This document shows positions 41,225 through 51,886 of a DNA stretch of 64,000 nt, in pieces (within the stretch, counting starts at the first letter, position 1; every line of letters starts with the position of its first letter). A program made the translations under genes and the position numbers. The notes beneath the pieces were generated by a model. The model had not been told where the DNA came from. It did not search any database and was given only the letters and a program-made list of their open reading frames with translations. Source of the DNA: Flaviramulus sp. (GTDB taxonomy: Bacteria > Bacteroidota > Bacteroidia > Flavobacteriales > Flavobacteriaceae); NCBI GenBank assembly GCA_030731745.1, contig JANQTJ010000004.1, positions 1 through 64,000 of the forward strand, read 5' to 3'.

Positions 41225-42072
41225 TGACAACACTTTCTCAAGATATAAAACTAAAGCTTTCTAATCTTAATATATTAGAAAAAATAATAGCTGTTAATGT
41301 AGTTGTATTTTTTATTGGACTCATTTTAAAATCCAGTTTAGGCTGGTTAGAATTACCTAGCGGGTTTTCTAATTTTCTATCGAAACCTTGGGCAATAATT
41401 ACTTACGCTTTTTTGCATTACGATTTCTTCCATATCCTTTTTAATATGCTATGGTTGTATTTTTTAGGTCGCATGTTTCTAAATTTATTTGGACCAAAAA
41501 TGGCATTGAATATTTATTTTCTTGGAGCTATTTCAGGTGGATTATTTTTTATGTTATGCTATAATTTGTTGCCTAATGTGTTTGGAGAGCGTTCTAGTTT
41601 ATTAGGAGCTTCTGCAGCAATAAGAGCGTTATTGATTTTTTTATGTGCTTATATGCCAAATCAAGATATACGTTTCTTTATGTTTAATTTGAAGTTATGG
41701 TATGTTGGTGCTGCCATTATAGTTTTAGATATTATAGGTTTATTTGGGATAAATGCAGGCGGGAATTTAGCGCATTTAGGAGGTGCTTTATTGGGCTATT
41801 TTTACGCTAAACAATTAATAAAAGGACAGGATATTGGTAAGGGTTTTGAAAAGATTATGGATGCATTTACTAATTTTTTTAAAGCTTCAAAAAAAACACC
41901 TTTAAAAACCGTTCATAAAAATAAAAGTAAAGTTGGTGGTTATAATAAAGCAGATTTTAACGAGTATAATAATCAAAAGAAAATAGATGTCATTCTGGAT
42001 AAAATTAGTAAAAGCGGTTATGATAGTTTAAATAGTGAAGAAAAAGAATTTTTATTTAAAGCAGGAAAATAA
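41224..42072 (+). CDS. Rhomboid family protein (copy 2) with C-terminal tail domain
   Basis: FFHILFNMLWLYFLG; GASAAIRAL; LAHLGGALLGYFYA; tail KKIDVILDKISKSGYDSLNSEEKEFLFKAG. Confidence 0.9.
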   Translation: MTTLSQDIKLKLSNLNILEKIIAVNVVVFFIGLILKSSLGWLELPSGFSNFLSKPWAIITYAFLHYDFFHILFNMLWLYFLGRMFLNLFGPKMALNIYFLGAISGGLFFMLCYNLLPNVFGERSSLLGASAAIRALLIFLCAYMPNQDIRFFMFNLKLWYVGAAIIVLDIIGLFGINAGGNLAHLGGALLGYFYAKQLIKGQDIGKGFEKIMDAFTNFFKASKKTPLKTVHKNKSKVGGYNKADFNEYNNQKKIDVILDKISKSGYDSLNSEEKEFLFKAGK

Positions 42073-42104
42073 TTATTAGAAAAATAAAATATGTAATTAG
42101 ATAA

Positions 42105-43133
42105 ATGAAAAATTTAAGCTTAATAAGTAAAATTATCTATTTCATTAATATGGTAGTAGCAATATTGTTACTATTATCTTACATTTTACCACTATTGCCT
42201 CCTAAAACCTTTTCTATTTTGTCTGTTTTAAATTTAGGAGTTTCTTTCTTGATTTTAATTAACGGATTATGCTTTTTATATTGGTTAGTGAAGTTAAAAA
42301 AGCACATGATTCTATCATTAATAGTCTTATCCATTGGCTATTTTTCTTTTGGTTCTCTGTATAAATTTTCTTCTTCAAAAAAGATTCAAAATATAGAAAA
42401 TATAAAGGTTATGAATTATAATGTGAGGCTTTTCAATTTATACGATTGGCTTCCAGAAGCTAATCTAGAAACCAAAATCATTGATTTTATTAAAAAAGAA
42501 TCCCCAGATGTTTTAAGTGTTCAAGAATACCATCCCCATCAAAACATAAACTTATCTTTTTTCAAATACAAATACGAACATCTATCCGGAAAAAAAGTAA
42601 AATATGGGCAAGCTATTTTTTCGCAATATCCTATTATAAATTCTGGTTCGGTAGAATTTCCAAACACACCTAATAATGCCATTTTTGTTGATATTATTAA
42701 GGGAGTTGATACCTTAAGAATTTACAATATACATTTAGAATCCCTTCGTATAAATACTAAAGTTGAGAGTTTAAAAACTGAAGATTCTGAGCGTCTTTTT
42801 AAGCGAATTGGTACCACATTTAAAATGCAACAATTTCAAACAGAGTTATTTCTTCAGCATAAAGCAGCATGTAAATATAAAATGGTGATTTGTGGTGATT
42901 TTAATAATACGGCGTTCTCTTATGTTTACAGAAAAATAAAAGGCGACCTAAACGATGCTTTTAAAGAAGCCGGGAATGGGTTTGGTCGTACGTATGATTT
43001 TAAATTCTTTCCAGTTAGAATAGATTTTATTTTTGCTGATGAAGCTTTTTTAGTAAATGGTTTTAAAGCTTACAACGAGCATTACTCAGATCATTTTCCT
43101 ATTATGGCAACATTGAGTTTATCCGAAGATTGA
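42105..43133 (+). CDS. Endonuclease/exonuclease/phosphatase family protein with N-terminal TMs
   Basis: VMNYNVRLFN; DVLSVQEYH; ICGDFNNTAFS; SDHFPIMA. Confidence 0.9.
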   Translation: MKNLSLISKIIYFINMVVAILLLLSYILPLLPPKTFSILSVLNLGVSFLILINGLCFLYWLVKLKKHMILSLIVLSIGYFSFGSLYKFSSSKKIQNIENIKVMNYNVRLFNLYDWLPEANLETKIIDFIKKESPDVLSVQEYHPHQNINLSFFKYKYEHLSGKKVKYGQAIFSQYPIINSGSVEFPNTPNNAIFVDIIKGVDTLRIYNIHLESLRINTKVESLKTEDSERLFKRIGTTFKMQQFQTELFLQHKAACKYKMVICGDFNNTAFSYVYRKIKGDLNDAFKEAGNGFGRTYDFKFFPVRIDFIFADEAFLVNGFKAYNEHYSDHFPIMATLSLSED

Positions 43134-43135
43134 TT

Positions 43136-43444
43136 TTACATAAAATAGCAATCTACTATATCAGCGATTATATGAATTCCTAAACCTAAAGCAACTAATC
43201 TGGTTTTTTTCGGAATTAAAAGAAATAAATAAAACGTAATAGCGAAAGATGAGTGAAGTGGATGAAAATCTATACTGCATCTATTAGGATCAAAAATAGG
43301 ATTGGCTAAAATATGATCTAAATCTATCAATATCCCTGCAAGCATGATTATTAAAGCCTTCTTCCAAATAGGTTTATACCAGACTAAAGCAACAATTAAA
43401 GGGATTATAAAATGACAACCGTAATGAGTAATATTTTGAAGCAT
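43136..43444 (-). CDS. DUF6122-type membrane protein
   Basis: MLAGILIDLDHILANPIFDPNRCSIDFHPLHS. Confidence 0.75.
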   Translation of the reverse strand: MLQNITHYGCHFIIPLIVALVWYKPIWKKALIIMLAGILIDLDHILANPIFDPNRCSIDFHPLHSSFAITFYLFLLIPKKTRLVALGLGIHIIADIVDCYFM

Positions 43445-44067
43445 TATTTAAGATTTTCAATTTGAGATTCCAAATAATTAACGGCATTTGGGCCTTCGTT
43501 AAAAAGCAAATCTAGAATACTTAGGTTAGGTAAGAAACCATGTTTGACTCCAAAAACTTGTGTATAATTATCAAAATTTTGTAGTTTTTCCTTTTTAGCG
43601 TTTACAAGATATCTGTAGTCATTTTTATCTTCTACTACTTTTATAAATGACTCTGTTTTAGAAGTGTTTAGTTCTAACTGTAAACAATCACAAACAACTT
43701 CGAAACATTTTAAATTGTAATCTAAAATGTATGTTGTTTTTTGAGAAAACAAAGGTTTAAATTCATCTTCATAATATTCAAAAAAAGGAGATGTTTTATA
43801 TGCAGAAAGTAATGATTTCCAATGATTGTCTTGCCATTTTTCTTCATTAAAAATTTTTACATCCCTATATTTTTGACGATTTTTTTGAGAGTGAATTACA
43901 GGTATATTTAATACTAATTTTCCATTAGCGCCATATATGGAAGCACGATTTCTGTATGTCTGTTTTAAAAAATTATCATCCATTTCAAAAACTATTTCCT
44001 TAGCATTCATAATGGCAACAAAGTGCGCTATGTTAGGAAAATATGTTGGATGTATTAATATGTCCAT
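43444..44067 (-). CDS. WbqC family protein
   Basis: HPTYFPNIAHFVAI; YRNRASIYGANGKLVLNIPV; WQDNHWKSLLSAYKTSPFFEYY. Confidence 0.88.
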   Translation of the reverse strand: MDILIHPTYFPNIAHFVAIMNAKEIVFEMDDNFLKQTYRNRASIYGANGKLVLNIPVIHSQKNRQKYRDVKIFNEEKWQDNHWKSLLSAYKTSPFFEYYEDEFKPLFSQKTTYILDYNLKCFEVVCDCLQLELNTSKTESFIKVVEDKNDYRYLVNAKKEKLQNFDNYTQVFGVKHGFLPNLSILDLLFNEGPNAVNYLESQIENLK

Positions 44068-44076
44068 GCCATTTTT

Positions 44077-44098
44077 GATTCCTGCGGAAGCAAGAATC
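44077..44098. repeat. REP-like imperfect palindrome
   Basis: GATTCCTGCGGAAGCAAGAATC. Confidence 0.35.
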
Positions 44099-44157
44099 TA
44101 TTGTTTTTTAATAAAAATTCAATTTAAAGATTCTTACTTGTGAACTAATGAGAATAT

Positions 44158-45732
44158 TTAACTAGTTGCTTTTTTACGTTTTTTCCATTGATTAAAACCA
44201 ATCCACCCTGCAAGTAATACTAAAAAAGGTATTAAATAAGAGGTGGCTTTTCCATTACCACTAACGGTAGTGAAGAAACGTTCCCATCGTGGATTTTTTC
44301 CATCCCAACTCATCCAAATAAATACAGGTTTTCCTACTACATGCGTAAAAGGCACAAATCCCCATGCTCTAGCATCAATAGAATTATGACGGTTATCACC
44401 CATCATCCAATAGTAGTTTTGCTTAAAAGTATAAGTGTTTGAAAGTTCCCCATTAATAAAAATTTGATTGCCCTTTACTTGAAGTGTATTGCCTTCATAT
44501 TCAGTAATAACACGTTTATAGAGTGGTAATACCTCTAAGTTTAAATCAATAGTTTTACCTTCTTCTGGAATGTATAACGGACCAAAAAAATCGACATTCC
44601 AGTTGTAATTTGGATCATGTGGAAAGATATTGGAATCTCTAACACCCTTTTCTTTAATATTTGGTGTAATGCTTGCAACATTTGGGTTGTCTTTAAATTT
44701 CACTAGTGCTTCATCAGAAATAGCGGAGAAATAATACGTATTTTGGTTGTTTATAATGCCAAAACCATCTGTAATATCGTAACGTTCTTTTAAAAATTTA
44801 GGATTAAATTGATTGGTTTTAGGTTGAACCAAATAGCTGAATTGTAAATGTGCTCTATCTGGTAATTCATTTTTCTTACCATTAATATAAACAAAACCAT
44901 CACGTACTTCTAAAGAATCACCAGCAATGGCAACACAGCGTTTTACTAAATTGGTTTTTTTATCTATGGGTTTATAGTAGTTTCTATCTGGATTAAAATC
45001 ATTCATATCCAGAAGGGTATCTGCAGGTTGGTTAAAAACAACAATGTCGTTTCTTTCTATTTTCTCAAAACCTGGAATGCGCAAATAAGGCAGTTGTAAC
45101 TTATTTTTCCATGAGTTACTATCTTTTACATCATCAAATAAATAGGATTTGTTTTTTAAAACAGGAATGGTATCATGTACCATGGGTGCAGCAACCGAAG
45201 TCATAGGCACTCTGGCCCCATAATGAAATTTACTTACAAATAAAAAATCGCCTACTAATAGTGATTTTTCTAATGATGATGATGGAATCGTAAAAGGTTG
45301 AATAAAATAAGTATGAACAATGGTTGCTGCAACTATAGCAAAAAGAATAGAGCTTGTCCATTCACCAGAACTAGATTTTGGGTTTAAATTTCTATTTTCA
45401 ACATAATTTATATCGGCAATATAATTTAAGTAGAAATTGTAAAATCCAAGAGTTACTATGGCTAAAAAAGTATCTAAATACGAGTTTTTACCAAAGCTTC
45501 GAGCGGTTTCTACCCAAACAACTATAAACATAATCACGTTTACTACAGGTAAAAATAATAAGATAATCCACCACTGAGGGCGATTTATTATCTTCATTAA
45601 TACCACGCCGTTGTATACTGGAACAAAGGCTTCCCAAGCTTGCTTTCCGGCTTTAGTGTATAGTTTCCAAGTGCCTAAGCCATGAATTACTTGAATAATT
45701 AGGATGAAAATAAACCATTCTGTCAACGTCAT
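44158..45732 (-). CDS. lepB: Signal peptidase I, large Bacteroidetes form
   Basis: TIPSSSLEKSLLVGDFLFVSKFHYGAR; LVKRCVAIAGDSLEV; MMGDNRHNSIDARAWGFV. Confidence 0.95.
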   Translation of the reverse strand: MTLTEWFIFILIIQVIHGLGTWKLYTKAGKQAWEAFVPVYNGVVLMKIINRPQWWIILLFLPVVNVIMFIVVWVETARSFGKNSYLDTFLAIVTLGFYNFYLNYIADINYVENRNLNPKSSSGEWTSSILFAIVAATIVHTYFIQPFTIPSSSLEKSLLVGDFLFVSKFHYGARVPMTSVAAPMVHDTIPVLKNKSYLFDDVKDSNSWKNKLQLPYLRIPGFEKIERNDIVVFNQPADTLLDMNDFNPDRNYYKPIDKKTNLVKRCVAIAGDSLEVRDGFVYINGKKNELPDRAHLQFSYLVQPKTNQFNPKFLKERYDITDGFGIINNQNTYYFSAISDEALVKFKDNPNVASITPNIKEKGVRDSNIFPHDPNYNWNVDFFGPLYIPEEGKTIDLNLEVLPLYKRVITEYEGNTLQVKGNQIFINGELSNTYTFKQNYYWMMGDNRHNSIDARAWGFVPFTHVVGKPVFIWMSWDGKNPRWERFFTTVSGNGKATSYLIPFLVLLAGWIGFNQWKKRKKATS

Positions 45733-45796
45733 AATCTTAAATTTAATTTTTTATTGGTACCAATATCAGTTTATATTGTTACATTTTTAGTATTTA

Positions 45797-46501
45797 TTAA
45801 CCAATATTTAACACATCATTCATATTGAAAACTCCAGTTTTCCCAATTATCCATTCAGCAGCAATTACAGCGCCTAATGCAAAACCTTGTCTGTTATGAG
45901 CTACATGTTCAATAGTTATGGTATCTACCTCACTTTCGTAGTTTATTGTGTGTGTTCCTGGAACATCTTCGATGCGTTTTGCAATAATCGGAATGGTAAA
46001 ATTTTCTGATTCATCTAATTTCCAATTATTGAAGTTCCCGTTATTCGCTATAATGTCGTTAGCTAATGAAATAGCAGTGCCACTTGGTGCATCAAGTTTT
46101 TGAGTATGATGAATTTCTTCCATTGAAACATGGTATTGTTTTAATGTACTCATCATTCTTGCAAGTGTTTTGTTCAACTCGAAAAAAATATTAACTCCTA
46201 AACTATAATTAGAAGCGTAAATAAATGCGCCTTTTTTCTCTTTACATAAAGCTACTGCATTATCATAGTTTTCTAGCCATCCTGTTGTTCCTGAAATTAC
46301 GGGAATGCCATTTTTAATGCAATTACTTATGTTATTAAAAGCTACGTTTGGAATGCTAAAATCAATGGCAACATCAGCTTTTTTTATATCATAATTTGTG
46401 TCATCTTTATCAATTTTTAAAACGATGGTATGTCCACGATTTATAGCAATTTTTTCGATGGTTTTACCCATTTTTCCATATCCTAGTAAAGCTATATTCA
46501 T
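45797..46501 (-). CDS. dapB: 4-hydroxy-tetrahydrodipicolinate reductase
   Basis: GYGKMGKTIEKIA; GTTGW; EIHHTQKLDAPSGTA. Confidence 0.95.
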   Translation of the reverse strand: MNIALLGYGKMGKTIEKIAINRGHTIVLKIDKDDTNYDIKKADVAIDFSIPNVAFNNISNCIKNGIPVISGTTGWLENYDNAVALCKEKKGAFIYASNYSLGVNIFFELNKTLARMMSTLKQYHVSMEEIHHTQKLDAPSGTAISLANDIIANNGNFNNWKLDESENFTIPIIAKRIEDVPGTHTINYESEVDTITIEHVAHNRQGFALGAVIAAEWIIGKTGVFNMNDVLNIG

Positions 46502-46542
46502 TTATTTGAAATTTGTTATTTATATAAATACCCATTTATGGG

Positions 46543-47163
46543 TTAAAATTTAAAATTTAAAGTTAATCCTACACTTCCAGTAGCATCCAATTCATTTATT
46601 TTGTAATGAGGTGCTAATGATAAATTTTCATCTACATTATATTGCAATAAATGCGCATCTACATTGGCGTCAATAATGTTTAAAGCATAAAGCCCAATGG
46701 TAACTAAAAGTGATATTTCTTTGTTTTTTCTATAAAATTTTTGTGCACGTTCTAAACCATCAATAGTAACTCTTGGAGTTGTTAATTGGTTTCCTTGAGA
46801 ATCAAAATAAAATTCATCATTAGTAAAACCAGCTAATCGGCTTTTATAAGCATCTCTGTATCTATTGTATTCTTTATTATTCGAAATATAAAAATAAACA
46901 CCGGTTCCTATGGCCCCAAAAACGATAGGTACTTTCCAATATTTTTTATTATAAACTTGACCTAAACCAGGTAAAATGGCAGAATAGAATGCTGCTTTTG
47001 ATGGGGAAAGTGGATCTATTGGTTTTCTTATTTCAATAATAGAATCAATAATTACTTCTTCTGGGAGTAGTTTTTTTTTTGAATTTTCGTCTTGCGCCAT
47101 CAAATTAAAACAACAGAAAAAAGAGAGTATACTTGCTATTTTGAATTTATTTAGCACCGTCAA
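46543..47163 (-). CDS. DUF5683 domain protein
   Basis: PSKAAFYSAILPGLGQVYNKKYWKVPIVFGAIGTGVYFY; downstream of parB. Confidence 0.85.
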   Translation of the reverse strand: MTVLNKFKIASILSFFCCFNLMAQDENSKKKLLPEEVIIDSIIEIRKPIDPLSPSKAAFYSAILPGLGQVYNKKYWKVPIVFGAIGTGVYFYISNNKEYNRYRDAYKSRLAGFTNDEFYFDSQGNQLTTPRVTIDGLERAQKFYRKNKEISLLVTIGLYALNIIDANVDAHLLQYNVDENLSLAPHYKINELDATGSVGLTLNFKF

Positions 47164-48061
47164 CTAATTTTTTAATACGATTAAAGTCTTCTTCAGAATG
47201 AAAAGGAATGCTTATTTTTCCTTTTCCATTTTTAGAAACTTTAACGTCAATTTTATGCCCAAAGTATTCAGAAAATGCTTGAATACCTTTTTTTATGTAT
47301 TTTGGAACTACTCCGTCATCTTCATTTTTTGAAGTTGAATCAACTTTATCACTTGGAAGGTTAAAGTTTCTAACTAAAGTTTCAGTTTCCCTAACAGATA
47401 GTTTTTTTGATAATATCTTCTCGTAAATGTCTAATTGAATTGTTTGATCTTCGATAGTGATTAAAGCACGACCATGACCCATTGAGATAAAACCATCTCG
47501 CATACCCGTTTGTATAATGGGGTCTAATTTTAGTAAGCGTAAATAGTTAGCAATAGTAGATCGTTTTTTGCCAACACGCTCACTCATTTGCTCTTGAGTT
47601 AGATTGATTTCGTCAATTAAACGTTGGTATGATAGTGCAATTTCAATAGGGTCTAAATCTTGGCGTTGAATATTTTCAACCAAGGCCATTTCAAGAGATT
47701 CTTGGTCGTTAGCAATTCTAACATAAGCTGGTATAGTTTCTAAATTTAATAATTTGGAAGCTCTAAAACGGCGCTCACCTGAAACTAATTGAAATTTATT
47801 AAGCCCTAATTTTCTAACAGTAATAGGCTGGATAATACCAAGTTCTTTTATAGATGAGGCTAATTCTCTAAGGGATTCTTCACTGAAATTTGTCCGAGGC
47901 TGAAAAGGGTTTACTTCAATAAAATCAATATCTAACTCAACAATATTGCCAATAACTTTATCTGCGTTTTTATCTTTTACTGAGTTAATATCGTTACTTG
48001 GATCGTTTAATAATGCAGATAAACCTCTACCTAAAGCCTGTTTTTTAGTTGCCTTAGCCAT
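47147..48061 (-). CDS. parB: Chromosome partitioning protein ParB
   Basis: ALGRGLSALL; NPFQPRTNFSEESLRELASSIKELGIIQPITVR; GERRFRAS; HTH. Confidence 0.96.
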   Translation of the reverse strand: MAKATKKQALGRGLSALLNDPSNDINSVKDKNADKVIGNIVELDIDFIEVNPFQPRTNFSEESLRELASSIKELGIIQPITVRKLGLNKFQLVSGERRFRASKLLNLETIPAYVRIANDQESLEMALVENIQRQDLDPIEIALSYQRLIDEINLTQEQMSERVGKKRSTIANYLRLLKLDPIIQTGMRDGFISMGHGRALITIEDQTIQLDIYEKILSKKLSVRETETLVRNFNLPSDKVDSTSKNEDDGVVPKYIKKGIQAFSEYFGHKIDVKVSKNGKGKISIPFHSEEDFNRIKKLVDGAK

Positions 48062-48064
48062 AAT

Positions 48065-48829
48065 TTATGAGTTTTTATTGATAATTTCTTTAGCCAAACT
48101 TAAGTAATTGCTAGCACCTTTGCTACCAGCGTCGTAATTAATTATACTTTCACCATAACTTGGTGCTTCACTTAATCGTACATTACGTTGGATTATGGTT
48201 TGAAAAACCATATCGTTGAAGTGTTTTTGAACCTCCTCAACCACTTGATTTGATAAACGTAATCTAGAATCATACATAGTTAGTAATAAACCTTCAATAT
48301 CTAATTCTGGATTATGAATTTTTTGTACACTTTTAATGGTATTTAAAAGTTTTCCCAATCCCTCTAATGCAAAATACTCACATTGAATAGGAATAATTAC
48401 AGCATCTGCTGCTGTTAAAGCATTTAATGTTAATAAACCAAGTGATGGTGCGCAGTCTATTAAAATAAAATCGTAATCGTTTTTAATATCTTGTAGTGCT
48501 TTTTTAAGCATATATTCTCGCGCTTCTTTATCAACAAGTTCAATTTCAATAGCAACAAGATCTATATGAGCAGGAATAATATCTAAGTTTGGAGCTTCGG
48601 TTTTTATAATAGCTTCTTTGGCTGAGTTTGAATGTTCTAAAAGCTGGTAGGTACCTATCTCTACAGATTCTACATCAATACCAATTCCAGAAGTTGCATT
48701 TGCCTGAGGATCAGCATCTATAAGCAACACTTTTTTTTCTAGAACGCCTAATGAAGCAGCTAAATTAATGGAAGTAGTTGTTTTTCCAACTCCACCTTTT
48801 TGGTTAGCAATTGCAATGATTTTACCCAT
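48065..48829 (-). CDS. parA: Chromosome partitioning ATPase ParA
   Basis: MGKIIAIANQKGGVGKTTTSINLAASLG; LLIDADPQANATSG. Confidence 0.97.
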   Translation of the reverse strand: MGKIIAIANQKGGVGKTTTSINLAASLGVLEKKVLLIDADPQANATSGIGIDVESVEIGTYQLLEHSNSAKEAIIKTEAPNLDIIPAHIDLVAIEIELVDKEAREYMLKKALQDIKNDYDFILIDCAPSLGLLTLNALTAADAVIIPIQCEYFALEGLGKLLNTIKSVQKIHNPELDIEGLLLTMYDSRLRLSNQVVEEVQKHFNDMVFQTIIQRNVRLSEAPSYGESIINYDAGSKGASNYLSLAKEIINKNS

Positions 48830-49091
48830 TAATGATTTGGTTTTATAAGCGGTAAAAATACGATTATTTATGAGGAATAAAAACGTTACTTGTTAACAAA
48901 TCGGTAAAGTGAAAATAGTTGATAAAGAATTAATATTTCAAAACTTTTTGAAACTTCACAATTCTAAACACACGGGTTTTTTGAATATAGAATTAAAAAT
49001 GAAGAGGAGAAAGTAGATGGAATATTTCTTTTTAATTATTTCTGAATTTAAATTTAGATTATTATGGTATTAAAAATTAATAAAAAACAAT

Positions 49092-51212
49092 CTAACCAAT
49101 TAAAATCTCTAATATTTTAATAGCAGCATCACTAATTTTTGTTCCAGGTCCAAATACTGCAATAGCCCCAGCATCAAATAAAAATTGATAATCTTGTTTT
49201 GGAATAACACCACCAACAATCACCATAATATCATCTCTTCCATATTCTTTTAGAGCTTTAATTACTTGTGGCACTAAAGTTTTATGTCCTGCAGCTAGTG
49301 AAGAAACACCTAAAATATGTACGTCATTTTCAACCGCCTGTTTAGCTGCTTCTTTTGGTGTTTGAAAAAGCGGACCAATATCTACATCAAAACCCACATC
49401 AGCATAACCTGTAGCTACAACTTTTGCACCACGATCATGCCCATCTTGTCCCATTTTTGCTATCATAATGCGAGGACGTCTCCCATCTTGTTCTGCAAAC
49501 TTATCTGCTAATTCTTGTGCCTTTTTAAAGGATTCGTCGTCTTTTATTTCTTTACTATACACACCTGAAAATGATTTTATCTGAGCCTTGTAACGGCCAA
49601 AAGCAATTTCTAAAGCATCGCTAATTTCACCAAGTGTAGCACGTTCTTTGGCAGCTTCAACAGCTAAAGCTAATAAATTTTCTTGTCCTGTTTTAGCTGC
49701 TTCGGTTAATTTTGATAAAGTTTTTTCAACTTTTTCAGAGTTTCTAGTTGCTTTTATATGCTTTAATCGCTCTATTTGGGAATTTCTTACAGTTTGATTA
49801 TCTACTTCTAGCGTTGAAATTGGGTCTTCTTCCTTTAATCTATATTTATTAACGCCCACAATTATATCTTGCCCAGAATCTATCCTAGCTTGTTTTTTTG
49901 CTGCCGCTTCTTCAATTCTAATTTTAGGGATGCCAGCTTCTATGGCTTTAGTCATGCCTCCTAAACTTTCAACTTCTTCAATAAGTTCCCAGGCTTTTTG
50001 TGCAATATCATGTGTTAGTTTTTCAACATAAAAACTACCAGCCCATGGGTCAACCGTTTTAGTTATTTTAGTTTCTTGTTGTAAAAATATTTGTGTATTT
50101 CGTGCAATTCGAGCCGAAAAATCAGTAGGTAATGCAATCGCTTCATCTAAGGCATTGGTATGTAAACTTTGTGTGCCACCAAAAGCGGCTGCAGCTGCTT
50201 CGATAGTAGTTCGTGCCACATTATTAAAGGGGTCTTGTTCTGTTAAACTCCAGCCAGATGTTTGGCAGTGGGTTCTTAAAGCTAATGATTTTTCATTTTT
50301 AGGGTTAAATTGCTTAACTATTTTAGCCCAAAGCATTCTGGCAGCTCGCATTTTTGCTATTTCCATAAAATGATTCATACCAATGGCCCAAAAAAACGAT
50401 AGGCGAGGTGCAAAGGTATCAATGTCTAAACCAGCTTCTATTCCTTTTCTAAGATATTCCAAGCCATCAGCTAGCGTATAAGCTAATTCTATATCGCAGG
50501 TTGCACCAGCTTCTTGCATGTGATACCCAGAAATACTAATACTATTGAATTTAGGCATGTTTTTACTGGTGAATTGAAAAATATCTGAAATGATTTTCAT
50601 CGAAGGTGTAGGTGGGTAAATGTAAGTATTACGCACCATAAACTCCTTTAAAATATCATTTTGTATGGTGCCTGATAGGTGTTCTGGCTTTACGCCTTGC
50701 TCCTCAGCTGCTACTATATAAAATGCCATAATTGGAAGTACAGCACCATTCATAGTCATAGAAACTGACATGTCGTTTAGTGGGATTTGATCGAAAAGGA
50801 TTTTCATATCTTCAACCGAATCTATGGCTACACCGGCTTTTCCAACATCGCCAACAACTCGCTCGTGGTCTGAATCGTAACCACGATGTGTTGCTAAATC
50901 AAAAGCAATAGAAAGCCCTTTTTGTCCAGCGGCTAAATTTCTCCTGTAAAAAGCGTTACTATCTTCTGCGGTAGAGAATCCTGCGTATTGCCTAATAGTC
51001 CATGGACGGATTACATACATAGTACTGTAAGGTCCTCTTAAATTTGGTGCTAAACCAGCAACAAAATCAAGATGTTCTAAGTTTTGAATATCTTTACTTG
51101 AGTATAAAGACTGAAGTTCAATACCTTCAGCAGTTGTAAACTTGTTTTTGTCTAAAGATTTTTCGTCTTCAGTTTTCTTATTTATAGTTATTTGTTGAAG
51201 GTTTTTTCTCAA
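49092..51212 (-). CDS. scpA: Methylmalonyl-CoA mutase, large (B12-binding) subunit
   Basis: [85 protein letters not shown]. Confidence 0.96.
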   Translation of the reverse strand: MRKNLQQITINKKTEDEKSLDKNKFTTAEGIELQSLYSSKDIQNLEHLDFVAGLAPNLRGPYSTMYVIRPWTIRQYAGFSTAEDSNAFYRRNLAAGQKGLSIAFDLATHRGYDSDHERVVGDVGKAGVAIDSVEDMKILFDQIPLNDMSVSMTMNGAVLPIMAFYIVAAEEQGVKPEHLSGTIQNDILKEFMVRNTYIYPPTPSMKIISDIFQFTSKNMPKFNSISISGYHMQEAGATCDIELAYTLADGLEYLRKGIEAGLDIDTFAPRLSFFWAIGMNHFMEIAKMRAARMLWAKIVKQFNPKNEKSLALRTHCQTSGWSLTEQDPFNNVARTTIEAAAAAFGGTQSLHTNALDEAIALPTDFSARIARNTQIFLQQETKITKTVDPWAGSFYVEKLTHDIAQKAWELIEEVESLGGMTKAIEAGIPKIRIEEAAAKKQARIDSGQDIIVGVNKYRLKEEDPISTLEVDNQTVRNSQIERLKHIKATRNSEKVEKTLSKLTEAAKTGQENLLALAVEAAKERATLGEISDALEIAFGRYKAQIKSFSGVYSKEIKDDESFKKAQELADKFAEQDGRRPRIMIAKMGQDGHDRGAKVVATGYADVGFDVDIGPLFQTPKEAAKQAVENDVHILGVSSLAAGHKTLVPQVIKALKEYGRDDIMVIVGGVIPKQDYQFLFDAGAIAVFGPGTKISDAAIKILEILIG

Positions 51213-51214
51213 AA

Positions 51215-51886
51215 TTAATTTATTGGTGCTCCAGAAGGTGTTTTAGGAGGTATTACATTAAAATCTATAGGTTGAGGTTTCTCAAAATTAACATTGCTAA
51301 AATCGATATCAAATAATTTGGCATAAAACAAATCTAAAGCTACATAAGTTGCTAAATATTTATCGCTTAATGTATTGGTGTATTTTGCCATTAATGGCGA
51401 ACCAAAAAGTTTTGGGTCCATAAAGTTGGTGCTTATAAGCGAATTAAAAGTGGTTTTTAAAGCTACATCTTTAATGTTGTTTGCCATACATGTAATAATT
51501 GCACTTTTATAATTTAAATGGCTTTTTTGATTATTAGCATCCCATAAATCGTTTTCATCTTTTAAAGCTTCAAATACTTTGTAAGTATGCTCAGAAATAA
51601 TGTCTTCATATTTTATTCTACCATAAATTGAATTTCTAATAAATTGAGAATAGGATTGTGCTAGTGTGCTATTTGCATTATTTCTTTTGTAAAAATTTAA
51701 AAGATCATCTTCAAATGTGTACAAGGCTTCTTGATATAATTTAGAGTTTAAATTATCACAAGTTAAGATTGCAGGTTTATCTTTATACTTGAAATCTGAA
51801 AAAGTGTTTTCTTTTTTACAACTAAATAAAATAAATGCTAATAAAAAAGAAAAAAGAGTCGTTTTTAAGTTCATTTTAGTTTTCAT
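51215..51886 (-). CDS. Hypothetical lipoprotein between the two mutase subunits
   Basis: Lipobox [11 protein letters not shown] overlaps the upstream mutase small subunit by 11 nt. Confidence 0.75.
   Translation of the reverse strand: MKTKMNLKTTLFSFLLAFILFSCKKENTFSDFKYKDKPAILTCDNLNSKLYQEALYTFEDDLLNFYKRNNANSTLAQSYSQFIRNSIYGRIKYEDIISEHTYKVFEALKDENDLWDANNQKSHLNYKSAIITCMANNIKDVALKTTFNSLISTNFMDPKLFGSPLMAKYTNTLSDKYLATYVALDLFYAKLFDIDFSNVNFEKPQPIDFNVIPPKTPSGAPIN

Noticed and set aside
48830-49091. parS site near parAB
   Set aside because: Only a 10-bp palindrome TTGTTAACAA (48890-48899) was seen; it does not match the TGTTNCACGTGAAACA consensus.
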